Shown one piece after another: positions 1 through 10,205 of a DNA stretch of 64,000 nucleotides; position 1 is the stretch's first letter; every line of letters starts with the position of its first letter. The position numbers and the translations under genes were made by a program. This stretch comes from Arion vulgaris (taxonomy: Eukaryota > Mollusca > Gastropoda > Stylommatophora > Arionidae): positions 15,821,367 to 15,885,366 of the forward strand of contig CM036754.1 in the NCBI GenBank assembly GCA_020796225.1, read 5' to 3'. The notes below the pieces were generated by a model, which was not told the DNA's origin, did no database searches, and worked only from the letters and a program-made list of their open reading frames with translations.

Positions 1-64
1 ATCCTTGCCACAGTTGCTGTAGGTAAAACTAGAGACTGGAGCTGATACATAGGATGTTCTCTCT

Positions 65-265
65 GTGCTCTCTTTGCCTCCACATGTGATGTTGTTTTTC
101 TTCTTTTCTTTTGAGCCGCCCCTCACTGCCGCTCGCCATGCTTGCCTGTCTTTGGCCAGCCGCTCCCAGTGTTCTTTGTCTATGCCGCATGAAGCCAGAT
201 CACGCTTGCAGGTGTCAATGAAGCGTAATAATGGTCGCCCATATCTTTGTATACGTAATAAATGA
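65..265 (-). mobile_element. LINE 3' fragment (C-terminal tail)
   Basis: The minus strand reads GRPLLRFIDTCKRDLASCGI, then DKEHWERLAKDRQAWRAAV. This is the typical C-terminal tail of non-LTR retrotransposon ORF2 (GRPxLRxxDxCKRD...W...A-DR-xWR). Only the 3' end is present. It resembles the tail at 14000-14280 in type. Confidence 0.75.
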
Positions 266-299
266 ATTATGTTTCTGCTTTTTCTTTCTTAGTTATTTT

Positions 300-322
300 C
301 TCTCTCTCTCTCTCTCTCTCTC
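300..322. repeat. (CT)n microsatellite
   Basis: About 11 perfect CT units. Confidence 0.95.
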
Positions 323-429
323 GGTAGAGTTGATTGGTTCTCTAAAGTAATGCAAATTCCAGATTGATTTTCTACTTCTGTCTTTTTTAGTGTCCATGTT
401 TGGCTTCAATAGCTATATTGTGTGAGACA

Positions 430-835
430 AAGTTTCTACGCAGAATGCTGGGAGTAACAAGAAGAGACAGACTTAGAAATGAAGACATCAGTACTGAACT
501 TTATCAAGAAGCAACAAATTAAATGGTTCGCCACATAAGCAGATTACCAACAGGCAGTATACTACAGAGAGCAATGTTACTCTGATACAGTGGATACAAA
601 GCAAAAGGCCGGCCATGCAAAAGGTGTACTCAGAGATAACAGAGGCAACGAAAGACACTATTTATGAAGCACACACAAAAGCCTGTGCTAGAAATTTCTT
701 CTTTCCCTGAAGCTGTGAGGCAAATCGGGCCTGGAGAAGAGAAAAACAAGGTGCATAGAGAGGCTCGCTCCAAGTGTCTCCTTTTTTGACCTGACGCTGG
801 AAGGCAAAACAGGATTAGAGAATAGATAGATAGAT
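430..835 (+). mobile_element. LINE tail, family 3 (degraded)
   Basis: The plus strand reads RRMLGVTRRDRLRNEDI, then after frame breaks HISRLPTGS and YSGYKAKGRPCKR. It ends in a Glu/Lys-rich tail and an AGATAGATAGATTG run. Related copies lie at 17935-18300 (+), 19565-19935 (-), 29075-29400 (+), 37560-37790 (-) and 61060-61330 (-). Confidence 0.75.
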
Positions 836-839
836 TGTG

Positions 840-1735
840 TCAGACAGTCAGACATGCATGCACACACACATTTGTTTTAACAATGATACCGTATGAAATG
901 GTTTCTGGAAAAAATATTCACATAAGAATAAATTTAAATGTCATGGATATTTTACATTTTAGGAAGATCTCAGATGATGAACAAGAAATGTAGCAACATT
1001 ATAATTTATGGCATAATATTTTCTAAATCATAAATGCTTAAAAATAATTATAAAAAAGTTTAATGTTTTTTTTCATGTTTCATCAATTTTTAAATGCAAA
1101 CAAAATATTTCTTATCCTTGGTTTCTGCAAAGGCACAATTCAAAAATAGGTTTAGCAACAACAACCTTGCACAGTAACTGGTTAACAATAGAACTTGCAA
1201 CTCATATTTAAAAGTAGTTACTTTGGCAAGTGTAAAATGTTAAGTTATCAGCAGAGTGGTTACAAAACTATAAAAATAGAAATACATTTAGATTAATCTT
1301 GTTCTTTGGATTGAAAATTATAGATCAGCAGTTCTCAACCCTTTTTCTGTTGTGTCTTCTTATGTTATGCGATCGACGTCATGGCACATTGTGCATTCCC
1401 ATTTATGCTCTGTCCTCTGCTTCAGCAGCCATCCCAAAGTTCATTTGCTCACCATACCCATGAGAAGTTGATTAGTATATCTTCTCTCTCTACCACATAG
1501 ATGACACATGTCCAAACTTAACGCCTAATTTTCGAACTCGTTACAGTATCTGAGACTTGCCCATATCACATAAATGAGAGCGTACCCCATTAATGACATA
1601 GACTCAGTCCATACTTCTGCCCACTTGAGTCTGCACATTGTTGGCAAGAAAGTCAGCACACTCGTTACCCTAGATTCCATTCCATCATGTGTCTTCTTAC
1701 TTGGACAGATGATTTTCACATTTGTGATACATTTT
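840..1735. other. AT-rich flank, nothing recognised
   Basis: No coding homology, repeat match within the window or structured element was seen. Confidence 0.5.
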
Positions 1736-2150
1736 AAAAATAACATTCTTCTTCCCCCCTAGGGTGACATAGGTCCAGAACAAAGGCCTTCCAAGCCATC
1801 CTATCCACGGTCATCTTTTCTAGATCTCTTCCCATTTTCTTGCATTCTGTCTTCAACTCCCATCTCCAGGTGTTCCTGGGTCTTCCCTTACCTCTATTAC
1901 CCTGGGGGTTACATCGGAGGGCCTGTCTAGTGTGTGTCCTATCCATCTCCACCTTTTGCCCCTTATCTCTTGTTCCATTTGGTGTTGTCCTGCTCTGTCC
2001 CTCAGTTCCCTGTTTATGGCCTGCCATACAATCACAGATAGAGTATCCTGCACAGACATCTATTGATGAACATCATCAACTTTTTGGTGTTCCCCTTAGT
2101 TGTTCTCCATGTATCTGCTCCATATAGAAGGCAAGCCTTGACATTTGAGT
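1736..2150 (-). mobile_element. LINE tail, WNPQGKRGRPRNTWRRE type
   Basis: The minus strand carries RCNPQGNRGKGRPRNTWRWE, then a Trp/Lys-rich end (DRMAWKAFVLDLCHPRGEEE). This is a common ORF2 C-terminus in invertebrate LINEs. A more degraded relative is at 30005-30260. Confidence 0.75.
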
Positions 2151-2194
2151 TAAACTGTCAATTTTTTTATAGTTTTCTATGACACACATTAGAG

Positions 2195-2400
2195 CAGGTT
2201 AGATTGATTCGTTGGATCATCATCATTGCACTGTGGTGGATATCCAGCAATGTGTGCTCTGATCTCTTTTGTACACAGAAAATTCTCAGCAACAATGCAC
2301 AAACTCTGTAGCACAGACAAGGGTCTCTCATGCAACTTTGATGATGGTAACAATCTGTAGAAATGTTTTTGAAAATTTACTTAATGATTTTTGCTTGGGC
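2195..2400 (-). repeat. SINE family A, 3' part
   Basis: It matches the 3' half of SINE A (compare 9455-9845, same orientation). Other sequences (2405-2830) separate it from a second A piece at 2900-3010 that holds the 5' part. Confidence 0.6.
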
Positions 2401-2404
2401 TGAG

Positions 2405-2690
2405 GCTTTCTGGTAGCGGCTGTGGCTTAGGGGATAATGACTCTGTCAATTAACCCTGACATTATGAGTTCGAATCACACTGCAGACAGTTTGGTTGCAA
2501 AATGGTTTCGCGTGGATTTTTACAAAAAAGGACGATGGCACCACCCATTCAGAAAGCAATGACAAACTACTAAACGTAATAATGCCTAGAGAAATCACAA
2601 ACAGTGTTAAAAATCTGGGGTTCTCTTTCGCGATTGTTCTTAAGCCATTTTTATCATTCAAATGTGATATATAAACAGCTTTAATACCAA
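2405..2690 (+). repeat. SINE family B (tRNA-derived)
   Basis: It has an A-box-like TGGCTTAGGGGATAATGAC and a B-box-like GAGTTCGAATCACA about 35 bases later, then a body shared with 4749-4915 (-) and 58845-59040 (-). Confidence 0.7.
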
Positions 2691-2694
2691 GAAT

Positions 2695-2830
2695 GGGTAT
2701 ACGTTCACAACCTTCATGTACCAATTGGAGCTCTGGCACTTATCCTTCAGTGGGGTGGGTTCGCTCTCCATTAGCCTTTTGCTGTCCCCAGCCAAACCTG
2801 CAAGGCAGCAGGTTAAAAGCTGGGGTTGAT
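2695..2830 (-). repeat. SINE family D remnant
   Basis: It shares the stretch around GGAGCTCTGGCACTTATCC and CGGTTCGCTCTCC-like sequence with the fuller D copies at 25000-25325 and 35973-36306. Confidence 0.55.
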
Positions 2831-2899
2831 TCACAAAGTCCTGTAAAGAATATGCAATTAACTTTTAGAGGCTTTCCAGCCTAGTCTTATCAAGTTTCA

Positions 2900-3010
2900 T
2901 CTGTCATGGGTTCTATTACACATTCAACATCAGCGCAGGACCTATGTTTTATCATTCGTCTCCAATAGGACTAGGAACTTGATCTCACTTTCATTTAGAT
3001 CAGTAATCAC
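2900..3010 (-). repeat. SINE family A, 5' part
   Basis: It matches the section that contains the TTTATCATTCGTCTCCAATA-like block in the A copy at 9700-9790. Confidence 0.5.
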
Positions 3011-3119
3011 TGATAAACACACATCTGGTAATATGCGGTCTATTTCAAAACTCACAAACATAATTTCAAACTGTTCATTATGTATGTTATATTTAAATTC
3101 CTACTGAACATTCAACAGA

Positions 3120-3620
3120 GACATACTAATTGTCACTGCATGTCATCATCAAATAGCTTGTCCTGAGCAGAACTTTGCCACCCTAACTAAGAGTCCTTCC
3201 AAATTTTTCTCTCTCATATGTCAGATGCATCTGCATCTTTGCCTCTGCATGCCTCTTTGCCTCTGCATCTGCAGCCTTTGCATCTGTCATGCTCAAATCA
3301 TCAGTTACATCCTGAATCCATCTTCTCCGTGGTCGTCCTCGTCTCTTTGTCGGGATACCTCCATTGATAATGGTCGTCTCCAACTCTTCTTATTTCTTTA
3401 TATGTTCAAAATACTTCAATTTTCTTATTTGTAGTATCAGTCAGCTTTTTTCTTTATCTTGAGTTCTCTCTGGACTAGATATATTTGTTCTCGTCTCTGT
3501 CCATGATATACGGAGGACTCTTGTGTAACATTTATATCAAAAAGCATACATGTTTTTCTATTGTATTGTTAAATGTTCATGCTTCATTGCATGTACCAAA
3601 TGAAAATTTATAACTATTTG
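3120..3620 (-). mobile_element. RTE-like LINE 3' end (degraded)
   Basis: The minus strand reads GGIPTKRRGRPRRRWIQDVT, then DDLSM. It ends at an ATCATC run, as RTE-type elements do. The segment TDAKAADAEAKRHAEAKMQM shows a small internal expansion. Relatives: 18300-18590 (+), 49873-50308 (-), 53520-53825 (+), 55400-55590 (+) and the composite 56685-58550 (-). Confidence 0.8.
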
Positions 3621-3954
3621 CTTAGTTTTTCCTGACTTACATGCTAATTTAGAAATCCTCATCATGATATCTATTGACATTTTACATCAGTCTACACAAA
3701 AGCAGCATCATCATGCACAGTGGTTTTTTAATACATTAATTGTTGAATTTCAATATCTGCTTTACAATTGCACCATTATCTATATTTCTATTCAATGTCA
3801 GTAACATGACAGTTTGAGTATGTGCCGTATTGTCATCCCTGATTTTTTATTTTATTGCTTCGGAACCATTGCAACTGTGACGTGTTCAATCATTATCTCT
3901 GTATGTGCCACTTACAACAATACACGTATATGCATGAAAATATCACAGTGTATT

Positions 3955-4165
3955 TTTTCTTTTTCCGATCCAGAAGCACTTGAGCTTTTCAGCTCTTGGC
4001 TCGGTGTCATGGACATCGTAACCCTTCGGTTCGGTGCCACGAACACCGTAAATCTGGGGAATCTGTGGTTTTTCTGCCATCCCGCTGAATTGAACTCGCA
4101 CACACAGAGGGATAGTCACCCGTAGTCCAACGCGCTACGAACATGCTGGGCAGACGGGCATCACC
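3955..4165 (-). repeat. SINE family C (tRNA-derived)
   Basis: Read on minus, it has TAGCGCGTTGGACTACGGG (A-box region), then GTTCAATTC-type B box. A body with paired GGTGTTCGTGGCACCG and GATGTCCATG blocks follows, ending near CTTCTGGATCGGAAAAA. Other copies: 6115-6335 (+), 35165-35375 (-), 54520-54740 (+) and 62505-62725 (-). Confidence 0.75.
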
Positions 4166-4199
4166 GTGTATAAAAACTATCGTTACTGCATGTAGTACC

Positions 4200-4570
4200 G
4201 CTTTTATGGCAGTGTAGGACAGAGGTCGAAGTCTGAGAACTTAATGGCTGCATGGCTAGTGCAGTCACTGTCAACTGGCAGTGTAGAACAGAGGTGAAGT
4301 CTGAGGAACTTAATGGCTGCATGGCTAGTGCAGTCACTGTCAAACTGGCAGTGTAGAACAGAGGGTCGAAAGTCTGAGGAACTTAATGGCTGCATGGCTA
4401 GTGCAGTCACTGTCAAACTGGCAGTGTAGAACAGGGGGTCGAAAGTCTGAGGAACTTAATGGCTGCATGGCTAGTGCAGTCACTGTCAAACTGGCAGTGT
4501 AGAACAGGGCCGAAGTCTGAGGAACTTAATGGTTGCATGGCTAGTGCAGTCACTGTCAAACTGTCCAGGT
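4200..4570. repeat. Tandem array, about 72-bp unit, 5 copies
   Basis: The unit contains TTAATGGCTGCATGGCTAGT, then GCAGTCACTGTCAAACTGG. Copies differ mainly by 1-3 base deletions. Confidence 0.9.
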
Positions 4571-4748
4571 TAGGAATTTTCTTTTATTTCCACGACAGAA
4601 AAAATCCTTGGCCTTACCGTGGATTGAACATGACATGGGAGCCGCACTCTAATACATTCAGTGAGACGCTCCTCTACCTTGTATAAATGAAATCGTGCAT
4701 TATCCTAGGCGTGAGCCATCAACACAGTAAACAAGTCGTTGATTTTCT

Positions 4749-4915
4749 AGGCATCACTTATACGTTCAGTAGTTTGCCATTAGCTTTCTGAGCGGTGCGT
4801 CACTGTCCTTGTATAAAATCTGAGAACAATTTGCCAAGCAAACTGTCCAGTTAGCTGATTCGAACTCAGAAGTCGGGCTTAATAGACAGATCACTAACCC
4901 CTAGGCACATCAGGA
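4749..4915 (-). repeat. SINE family B
   Basis: Reverse copy of family B: the B-box equivalent is GATTCGAACTCAGAAGTC on plus, with the A-box near CACTAACCCCTAGGC. Confidence 0.65.
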
Positions 4916-5019
4916 CGCTCCCTACTTGTATGATAATACATAAATAAAAATGTTGTTGATGCATTGGTCCCCTTTGGAATATACCACAGCTGCGTGCTAT
5001 CAACTTTGCTATACAGTTC

Positions 5020-5425
5020 GAATGCTGGAGAATGACAGAACAAGATATGTCCAAACTCTCCACCTTTCATACAACTTGTCTGCGAAACATCTTACGAGTG
5101 TTCTGGCCAAATACTATCTCTAACCAAGAACTGCTTGCACGATGTCAACAAGAGAATATGAGCACCATCATCCGAAGACGAGGCTGGAGATGGATCGGGC
5201 ATGTGATGCGCATGGAAACTGGCTCTGACGCGAAAACTGCACTGAGATGGACTCCAGTGGGTAAATGAAAACGTGGAAGACCCAGGACAACTTGGAGGAG
5301 AACGATAGCGCAAGAACTGAAAGAAATGAATCATAGCTGGAACACAATACAGAGGAAGGCCATGAATAGAGAAGAATGGTGTGCGTTTGTTGCTGCCCTA
5401 AACGTCAAAGGCTTAACAGGCTAAA
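5020..5425 (+). mobile_element. LINE 3' end, nearly intact C-terminal tail
   Basis: The plus strand reads CLRNILRVFWPNTISNQELL, then RRGWRWIGHVMRMETGSDAK. One in-frame TGA interrupts KRGRPRTTWRRTIAQELKEM, and the tail ends VAALNVKGLTG-stop. This is a standard ORF2 C-terminus. A more degraded relative lies at 31180-31500. Confidence 0.85.
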
Positions 5426-5429
5426 GAGA

Positions 5430-5860
5430 GAGAGGAATACAAGCTAAATTATCGATAGGTCAGTACACATTCTTTTAACTCAGAGAATGCTACAACTTTC
5501 ATGACAACAGAGATATTCAGTTGAAAACTTACTAAAGTATTTACCATCTAAAAAAAAACATTACCTAATGTAAATATCCTTCATTTAAACATGAAAAAGT
5601 CATCATTCATAAATCATATACTAATCATTCACATAGAGCATTCAAATAAAACATCACTTACTATTTAAAATATTGCTCACCTTTATTGCTCTTCAAAAAA
5701 AGTTGATTTGAAAAATTGACAGATTTGGTAGTAGTAAAATCAAATTGTATTTCTTTGCAATTACAAATATGTTGAATACAGCAACAACTTTTAATAAATA
5801 AGGTATGTCCTACTTCATGTCACTGAAATCAACACTAAGAGAAGCATTTCTGTCTTCTAA
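5430..5860. other. AT-rich flank, nothing recognised
   Basis: Low-complexity AT-rich sequence with no homology seen. Confidence 0.5.
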
Positions 5861-5945
5861 AACTCAACTAAAAACTGTCTTTTAAACCTCTTCTTATCCT
5901 GATGCTGTGAGGTAAAACAGGATTAGAGAAAGAGGAAGAAAAACT
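5860..5945 (+). mobile_element. LINE family 3, extreme 3' tail
   Basis: It matches the ending CTGATGCTGTGAGGTAAAAC, then AGGATTAGAGAAAGAG, seen at the end of other family 3 copies. Confidence 0.6.
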
Positions 5946-6073
5946 GAACAATTTCAACTTGGTAACACAACTTAAACACTTGTAAATTCATGAATAATTC
6001 ATATAAATTTGTAATTGTTTTTTTTAGCACCTATTGTGGCTGAAGAGGCTTTATCAACATCATAAAATATTAA

Positions 6074-6391
6074 ACTGAGCCAGGTGGGTGTTGCTGTTGA
6101 CTGACGTAAAGCATTTCCCGAGCCGCCTGCCCAGCGTGTTCGTAGCGCGTTGGACTACGAGTGACTAGCCATCTGTGAGTGCGGGTTCAATTCCATGGAC
6201 TGGCAGAAAAGCCACAGGTTTCCCAGATTTACGGTGTTCGTGGCACCGAACCGAAGGGTTACGATGTCCATGGCACCGAGCCGAAGTGCTGAAAGCTCAA
6301 GTGCTTCTGGATCTAAAAAAAAAAAATCAACTTCTAAAAAAATTAAGGTGAGTCAGGTGGGTGTTGCTGTCAACTGACGTAAAACATTTCA
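6074..6391 (+). repeat. SINE family C copy flanked by 42-bp direct repeats
   Basis: The SINE (about 6118-6335) has A box TAGCGCGTTGGACTACGAG and B box GGTTCAATTCC. It is bracketed by CAGGTGGGTGTTGCTGTTGA plus CTGACGTAAAGCATTTC (6080-6117) and by a near-identical block at 6352-6390 (about 3 differences). An A-rich tail precedes the second repeat. Confidence 0.75.
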
Positions 6392-6735
6392 CAAATAATG
6401 CATAAACGTCAAAGCAAAAAAAAAGTTACACAAGAGAAAAGAACATTAAGTTGAAACATGCAAATAGATCAACATTTCAAGAAAACATTCCAGCAAATAA
6501 TTTTACAATAAATGTCCCCATAAAATATTGTGAAGTAAAGCATCGTTCAAATAAACACTGCAAAATAACACATATGGCAATAAAAACATTGTGTAAATCA
6601 CTTATCAAATAAAAATCATTCAAATAAACTAAATAAAATCATATCAGTAGAAAACTATTCATGTGAAACATTGTATAAGTAAAATATGAACAGAAAACTT
6701 TGGAACAAAACATATTTTAAATGAATCAGTTATCA
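6392..6735. other. AT-rich, nothing recognised
   Basis: Runs of AAATAAAAC-like sequence; no homology seen. Confidence 0.5.
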
Positions 6736-6739
6736 GAGA

Positions 6740-7275
6740 ACTATCATACTAGCACTCCGGACATGTCCATAGGTTTTCTCATCCCCGCCTCAACAAATCC
6801 AGCCGAGTTCAGCAACCCAACACACCAGTTCGATGCTGATTAATCAGTCTCTTTGCATATTTGGTATGTCATTCTTTACGGGCTATACCAGTACCAATAC
6901 CCATCTCTCTCAGTCTGGTCAGCGAGTGGGACTCGCAACCCTGAAATTCTTCTGTTCTAAAAGACTCTCTCAGTGCATTAACAATGTAATTTCGGTCCAT
7001 TGCAGCTCCCTCTGATACCGTAGTCATGCCAGCCAAGCTATCAGCTCGTTCATTACCCCTGACTCCTGTGTGCCCAAGGAAACAAATAAAGGTGATTTCT
7101 TTGATCCCAGTCTGTACCAGTATCTCCACCCATTTTTGCCTCACCATTCCTGTTTCGACATTACGAATCATACTCATGGAGTCACTGAGTACAAAAACAC
7201 AAGTCATGAAATGTCAACCATGCCTCCGCCTCAGTAACCACCCGTACCTCCAGTGTCAAGCTACTTGTGGTTGTT
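6740..7275 (-). mobile_element. LINE fragment with RNase H domain
   Basis: The minus strand reads FVLSDSMSMIRNVETG, then FICFLGHTGVRGNERADSLA. The S-D-S and GH-GV-GNERAD-LA motifs belong to the RNase H domain found downstream of RT in I-group LINEs. The usual PGHAG is LGHTG here. The C-terminal extension (LTRLREMGI) follows. Confidence 0.85.
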
Positions 7276-7494
7276 AAATGAAACATAATTATACATCAAA
7301 TTCAAGTGTATGAAAATTGCCCATTTATTGCCAATTTGGAACTTATGCTGCAATGACCATTAGTGAGAAGGTTAGACAACGATCTTGTATAGAAAAAAAT
7401 TATAGGAGTTAGAAAAAATATTTTTAGAAGTTGTCCTACAGTATTTGTCATAAAAGACAATGATTTTTATTTATTTGAAGTTCGTTTGTCTTTA

Positions 7495-7545
7495 AATGTT
7501 ATTAGTGAGATGGGATAGTTTAGTCGTCGGATCATCATCACCGCA
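7495..7545 (-). mobile_element. LINE (RNase H type) 3' end, piece 1
   Basis: TTTAGTCGTCGGATCATCAT matches the 3' end of the LINE copy at 59495-59520. SINE F (7546-7800) separates it from the rest of the same element (7810-8020). Confidence 0.6.
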
Positions 7546-7800
7546 CATCCACCTGTGTGTTGCCAGGGCTTGCAAGGAGCAAAAATAGTAACACTGACCT
7601 ACAAGGAATCTCGTAAGAGGTGACTGAGGTAGGGGCCTAAGGAAGCTACTCTTGTAAATAAAAAGCATCTGAGAAATCGGATATGCTGGCCTACTTGTAG
7701 ACGCATGACTGGCACAATGTACAATCATTCTTAGGCTCAGCTCACATACAAATCACAGAGTGATTAGCAAGTGGAAAATATGGAGTGTTTGAAGAAGAAG
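7546..7800 (+). repeat. SINE family F, inserted in a LINE 3' end
   Basis: It starts near CCACCTGTGTGTTGCCAGGG, contains the shared head segment (GTAAGAGGTGACTGAGGTAG) and CTACTTGTAGACGCATGACT, and ends in GAAGAAGAAG. Other F copies: 15237-15488, 18922-19185, 39176-39424 (-), 45755-46000 and 54815-55065. Confidence 0.75.
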
Positions 7801-7809
7801 AATCACTAT

Positions 7810-8020
7810 TCATCAAACCAATTAGTCCAAAAGTGCTCTGATCTCCTCCTCAGTATGTCCCTCAGTGTGTGGCAACTAACAACACTGGTTCTTTGTTGGT
7901 TTACAAATCTTTTATGGCTACCAGTATATTCTCTTGTCTAGCTATATCACATTTGACTTGGTATTCTTGCAGTCTTGTTAGAGTTGTAGATTCACAACTA
8001 TTTTTAGTGAGAGCTTGGAT
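7810..8020 (-). mobile_element. LINE (RNase H type) 3' end, piece 2
   Basis: It resumes the same element with AATTAGTCCAAAAGTGCTCT and GTGGCAACTAACAACACTGG, colinear with 59525-59720. Confidence 0.65.
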
Positions 8021-8239
8021 TAACTGAGTTAATTGATAGACTTATTTCAGTGTTGTGTTAATTTATTTTGATATTGCATTGTGGTGTTTCCTGTTTATTG
8101 GAGATAACCATGACTTTTGTTTGCTTTATGTTCATGCTTTATTCTTTCTTTGCAATTTATCTCACTATTATGTCTATCAAGTCTTGCAGATCTTGTTCAT
8201 TTGTTGCTAAGAGAATTGAGGTTAAATCTTCTTTTGTCA

Positions 8240-8560
8240 TCACACTGCTACCGGGTTGTTGTTCAGTGTAGTGGTTTCCTGTTTTTGTCTTGCGCTGGTT
8301 CTGGTGGCTTGGGTGATTGTTATTTTGCTCTTTGACAGGATTCTGCTATGCCATCTAACCATCTTTTTCGTGGTCTTCCTCTCGCCTTCTTTCTTGATGT
8401 TTTGTTGTAGAAGACTGTATACTGTGGAGTTTGGATGCATTCTTATTAAGTGGCCAAACCACTTCATTCTTTGTTTCTCAATGTAATTCAAGCAAGGTAA
8501 TTCAAATGCCAACTTTCTTATGCTGATGTTTGGTGACTTGTCTTTTCTGATGTTGTTGGT
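8240..8560 (-). mobile_element. LINE tail, family 5
   Basis: The minus strand reads PCLNYIEKQRMKWFGHLIRM, then a degraded KTTKKMVRWHSRIL segment and LNNNPVAV at the end. Relatives: 27540-27790 (+), 34560-34975 (+) and 44690-45190 (+). Confidence 0.8.
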
Positions 8561-8564
8561 AACT

Positions 8565-9125
8565 TTTCGCAGACATCACATTTCACATGTAGTTATATTT
8601 TTGTGACTACGCTTTGCTCAATGTCCATTGTGGTTATATATATATATTATAAAAACATGAATTTCTGTCTCATTCAGCATGTAAGGCAAATTGTAGCCAA
8701 TATGTTGTATATATTATAATAACTTAAATACATATATGTAAGGCAACATTTTAACTAGTAAGTTTCATATAAAACATGTTTGCAATGCAATATATTTTGT
8801 CAGAAAGTGAAAACATGAATTACTAGAAATGATGTAGATGAATTTTGAAATATGAAGATTTTGTAATTTAATAAAAATGGATAGATCCCAGTAAAATAGG
8901 TTACATACTGAGGACAGTAAATGGAGACTAATGCCAGGGCAAGATAGCATGATCAGGTTCAGCAAAAATGAACAAACTATCAAAAATCAGTCAGCGAATG
9001 GAACAATATAGTCGCAAAGTCCACCAACAATATAAATCTCAAAGACTATGCTGTGGGACTGTAGAGACAGACACTAAAATAAATCTCACAAGACTGCTCC
9101 ATTCTTACCAAAGTATAGAAATCTT
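8565..9125. other. AT-rich, nothing recognised
   Basis: It contains a short TATATATA run; no homology seen. Confidence 0.5.
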
Positions 9126-9127
9126 GC

Positions 9128-9444
9128 TTAACTCTTTCCACGCCCATTTATTTCCTCAATTTTAAGCAGTTAATTCAAGGAAGTAAAAAAATAAAAAAAT
9201 AAAAATTACGATCCAACTACTTATCAATAAATAAACATATATATATTATTATATACTAAATTGAAGTAAACTGGACAACCTAACAGAATAACAAGGTTAA
9301 AAAGTACTATAAGTAAAACAGATGAAGTAAAACTAGAAAGACTTCTTATAAGGGAAGCAACTCTATGGCGCAGTGTGCGGCTTAAAGCGTGCAACGGACT
9401 TCCGCCATGGCGCAGTGTGCGGCTTAAAGCGTGGAAAGAGTTAA
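9128..9444. mobile_element. MITE with 16-bp perfect terminal inverted repeats and TTAA ends
   Basis: The left end is TTAACTCTTTCCACGC and the right end is GCGTGGAAAGAGTTAA, a perfect inverted pair. TTAA at both edges fits piggyBac-type target duplication. The interior is noncoding and AT-rich. A 30-bp block (ATGGCGCAGTGTGCGGCTTA...) is directly repeated near the right end. A second copy is at 30361-30640. Confidence 0.82.
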
Positions 9445-9454
9445 GGGTGCAACT

Positions 9455-9845
9455 CTTCAAGATAGTATGATTGATTGATAGGACTATCAGCATTGCATTT
9501 CAGTGAGTAACCATGTGTGTCTTTCTTACACAGGAAAATCTCAACGGCAGCGCACAAACTTCGCAGCACCAGCGAGGATCCCCAATGTTAATTTTGAAGA
9601 TGGTGAATATATTTTGTAGGAATTTCAATTTTAATCTTTTTCTGAATTTTGCCCAGGCAGCAGCTCATTGTGAACTGCCAAGGGTTCTTTTACGTGCTCA
9701 AATTGAACACGGGATGTATGTTTTATCGTCCATCTACAATAGGACTTAGAACTCGATCTCACCTACACTGAGATCAGGGATCTCTGGAAAAATATATAAA
9801 TGGCTCCATGAGGGAGCAAACCGGTTACCCTTGGAACAAGAGGTA
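9455..9845 (-). repeat. SINE family A
   Basis: Full-length reverse copy: it begins with the GATTGATTGATAGGACTATC tail and ends with the tRNA-like head (ACCGGTTACCCTTGGAAC). It lies in the 3' flank of the RhoGEF gene. Best plus-strand copies: 46660-47055 and 38120-38525. Confidence 0.75.
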
Positions 9846-10205
9846 AATTACAGAGACTCCTTGTCTAGAAGATAAAATATTCTTCGAGATAAAATTTGAA
9901 GAACCTGCCTTGACCTGAGGTGCACTGACCTGGACCCATGTCAGAATAAAAGCATAGTTGAAGCTGATAACAGATAAAGAACCCTACACGTTGGTGACTG
10001 AATCCAAGACACTGCTACTAACTGTGTTACATCGTCCAGGAACAAAACAAAATAATAATTTTAGGAATATTTAGTTAAGAATTCATAAATAATTTCCCAG
10101 ACTAATAATTCTAAAATACAACAAAATAAGTCACTTTTGAGAATTTATCCAAAAGGAATTATGCTATAGGAAAATGAATACATCAATAATCTGACAAAGG
10201 TAGTT

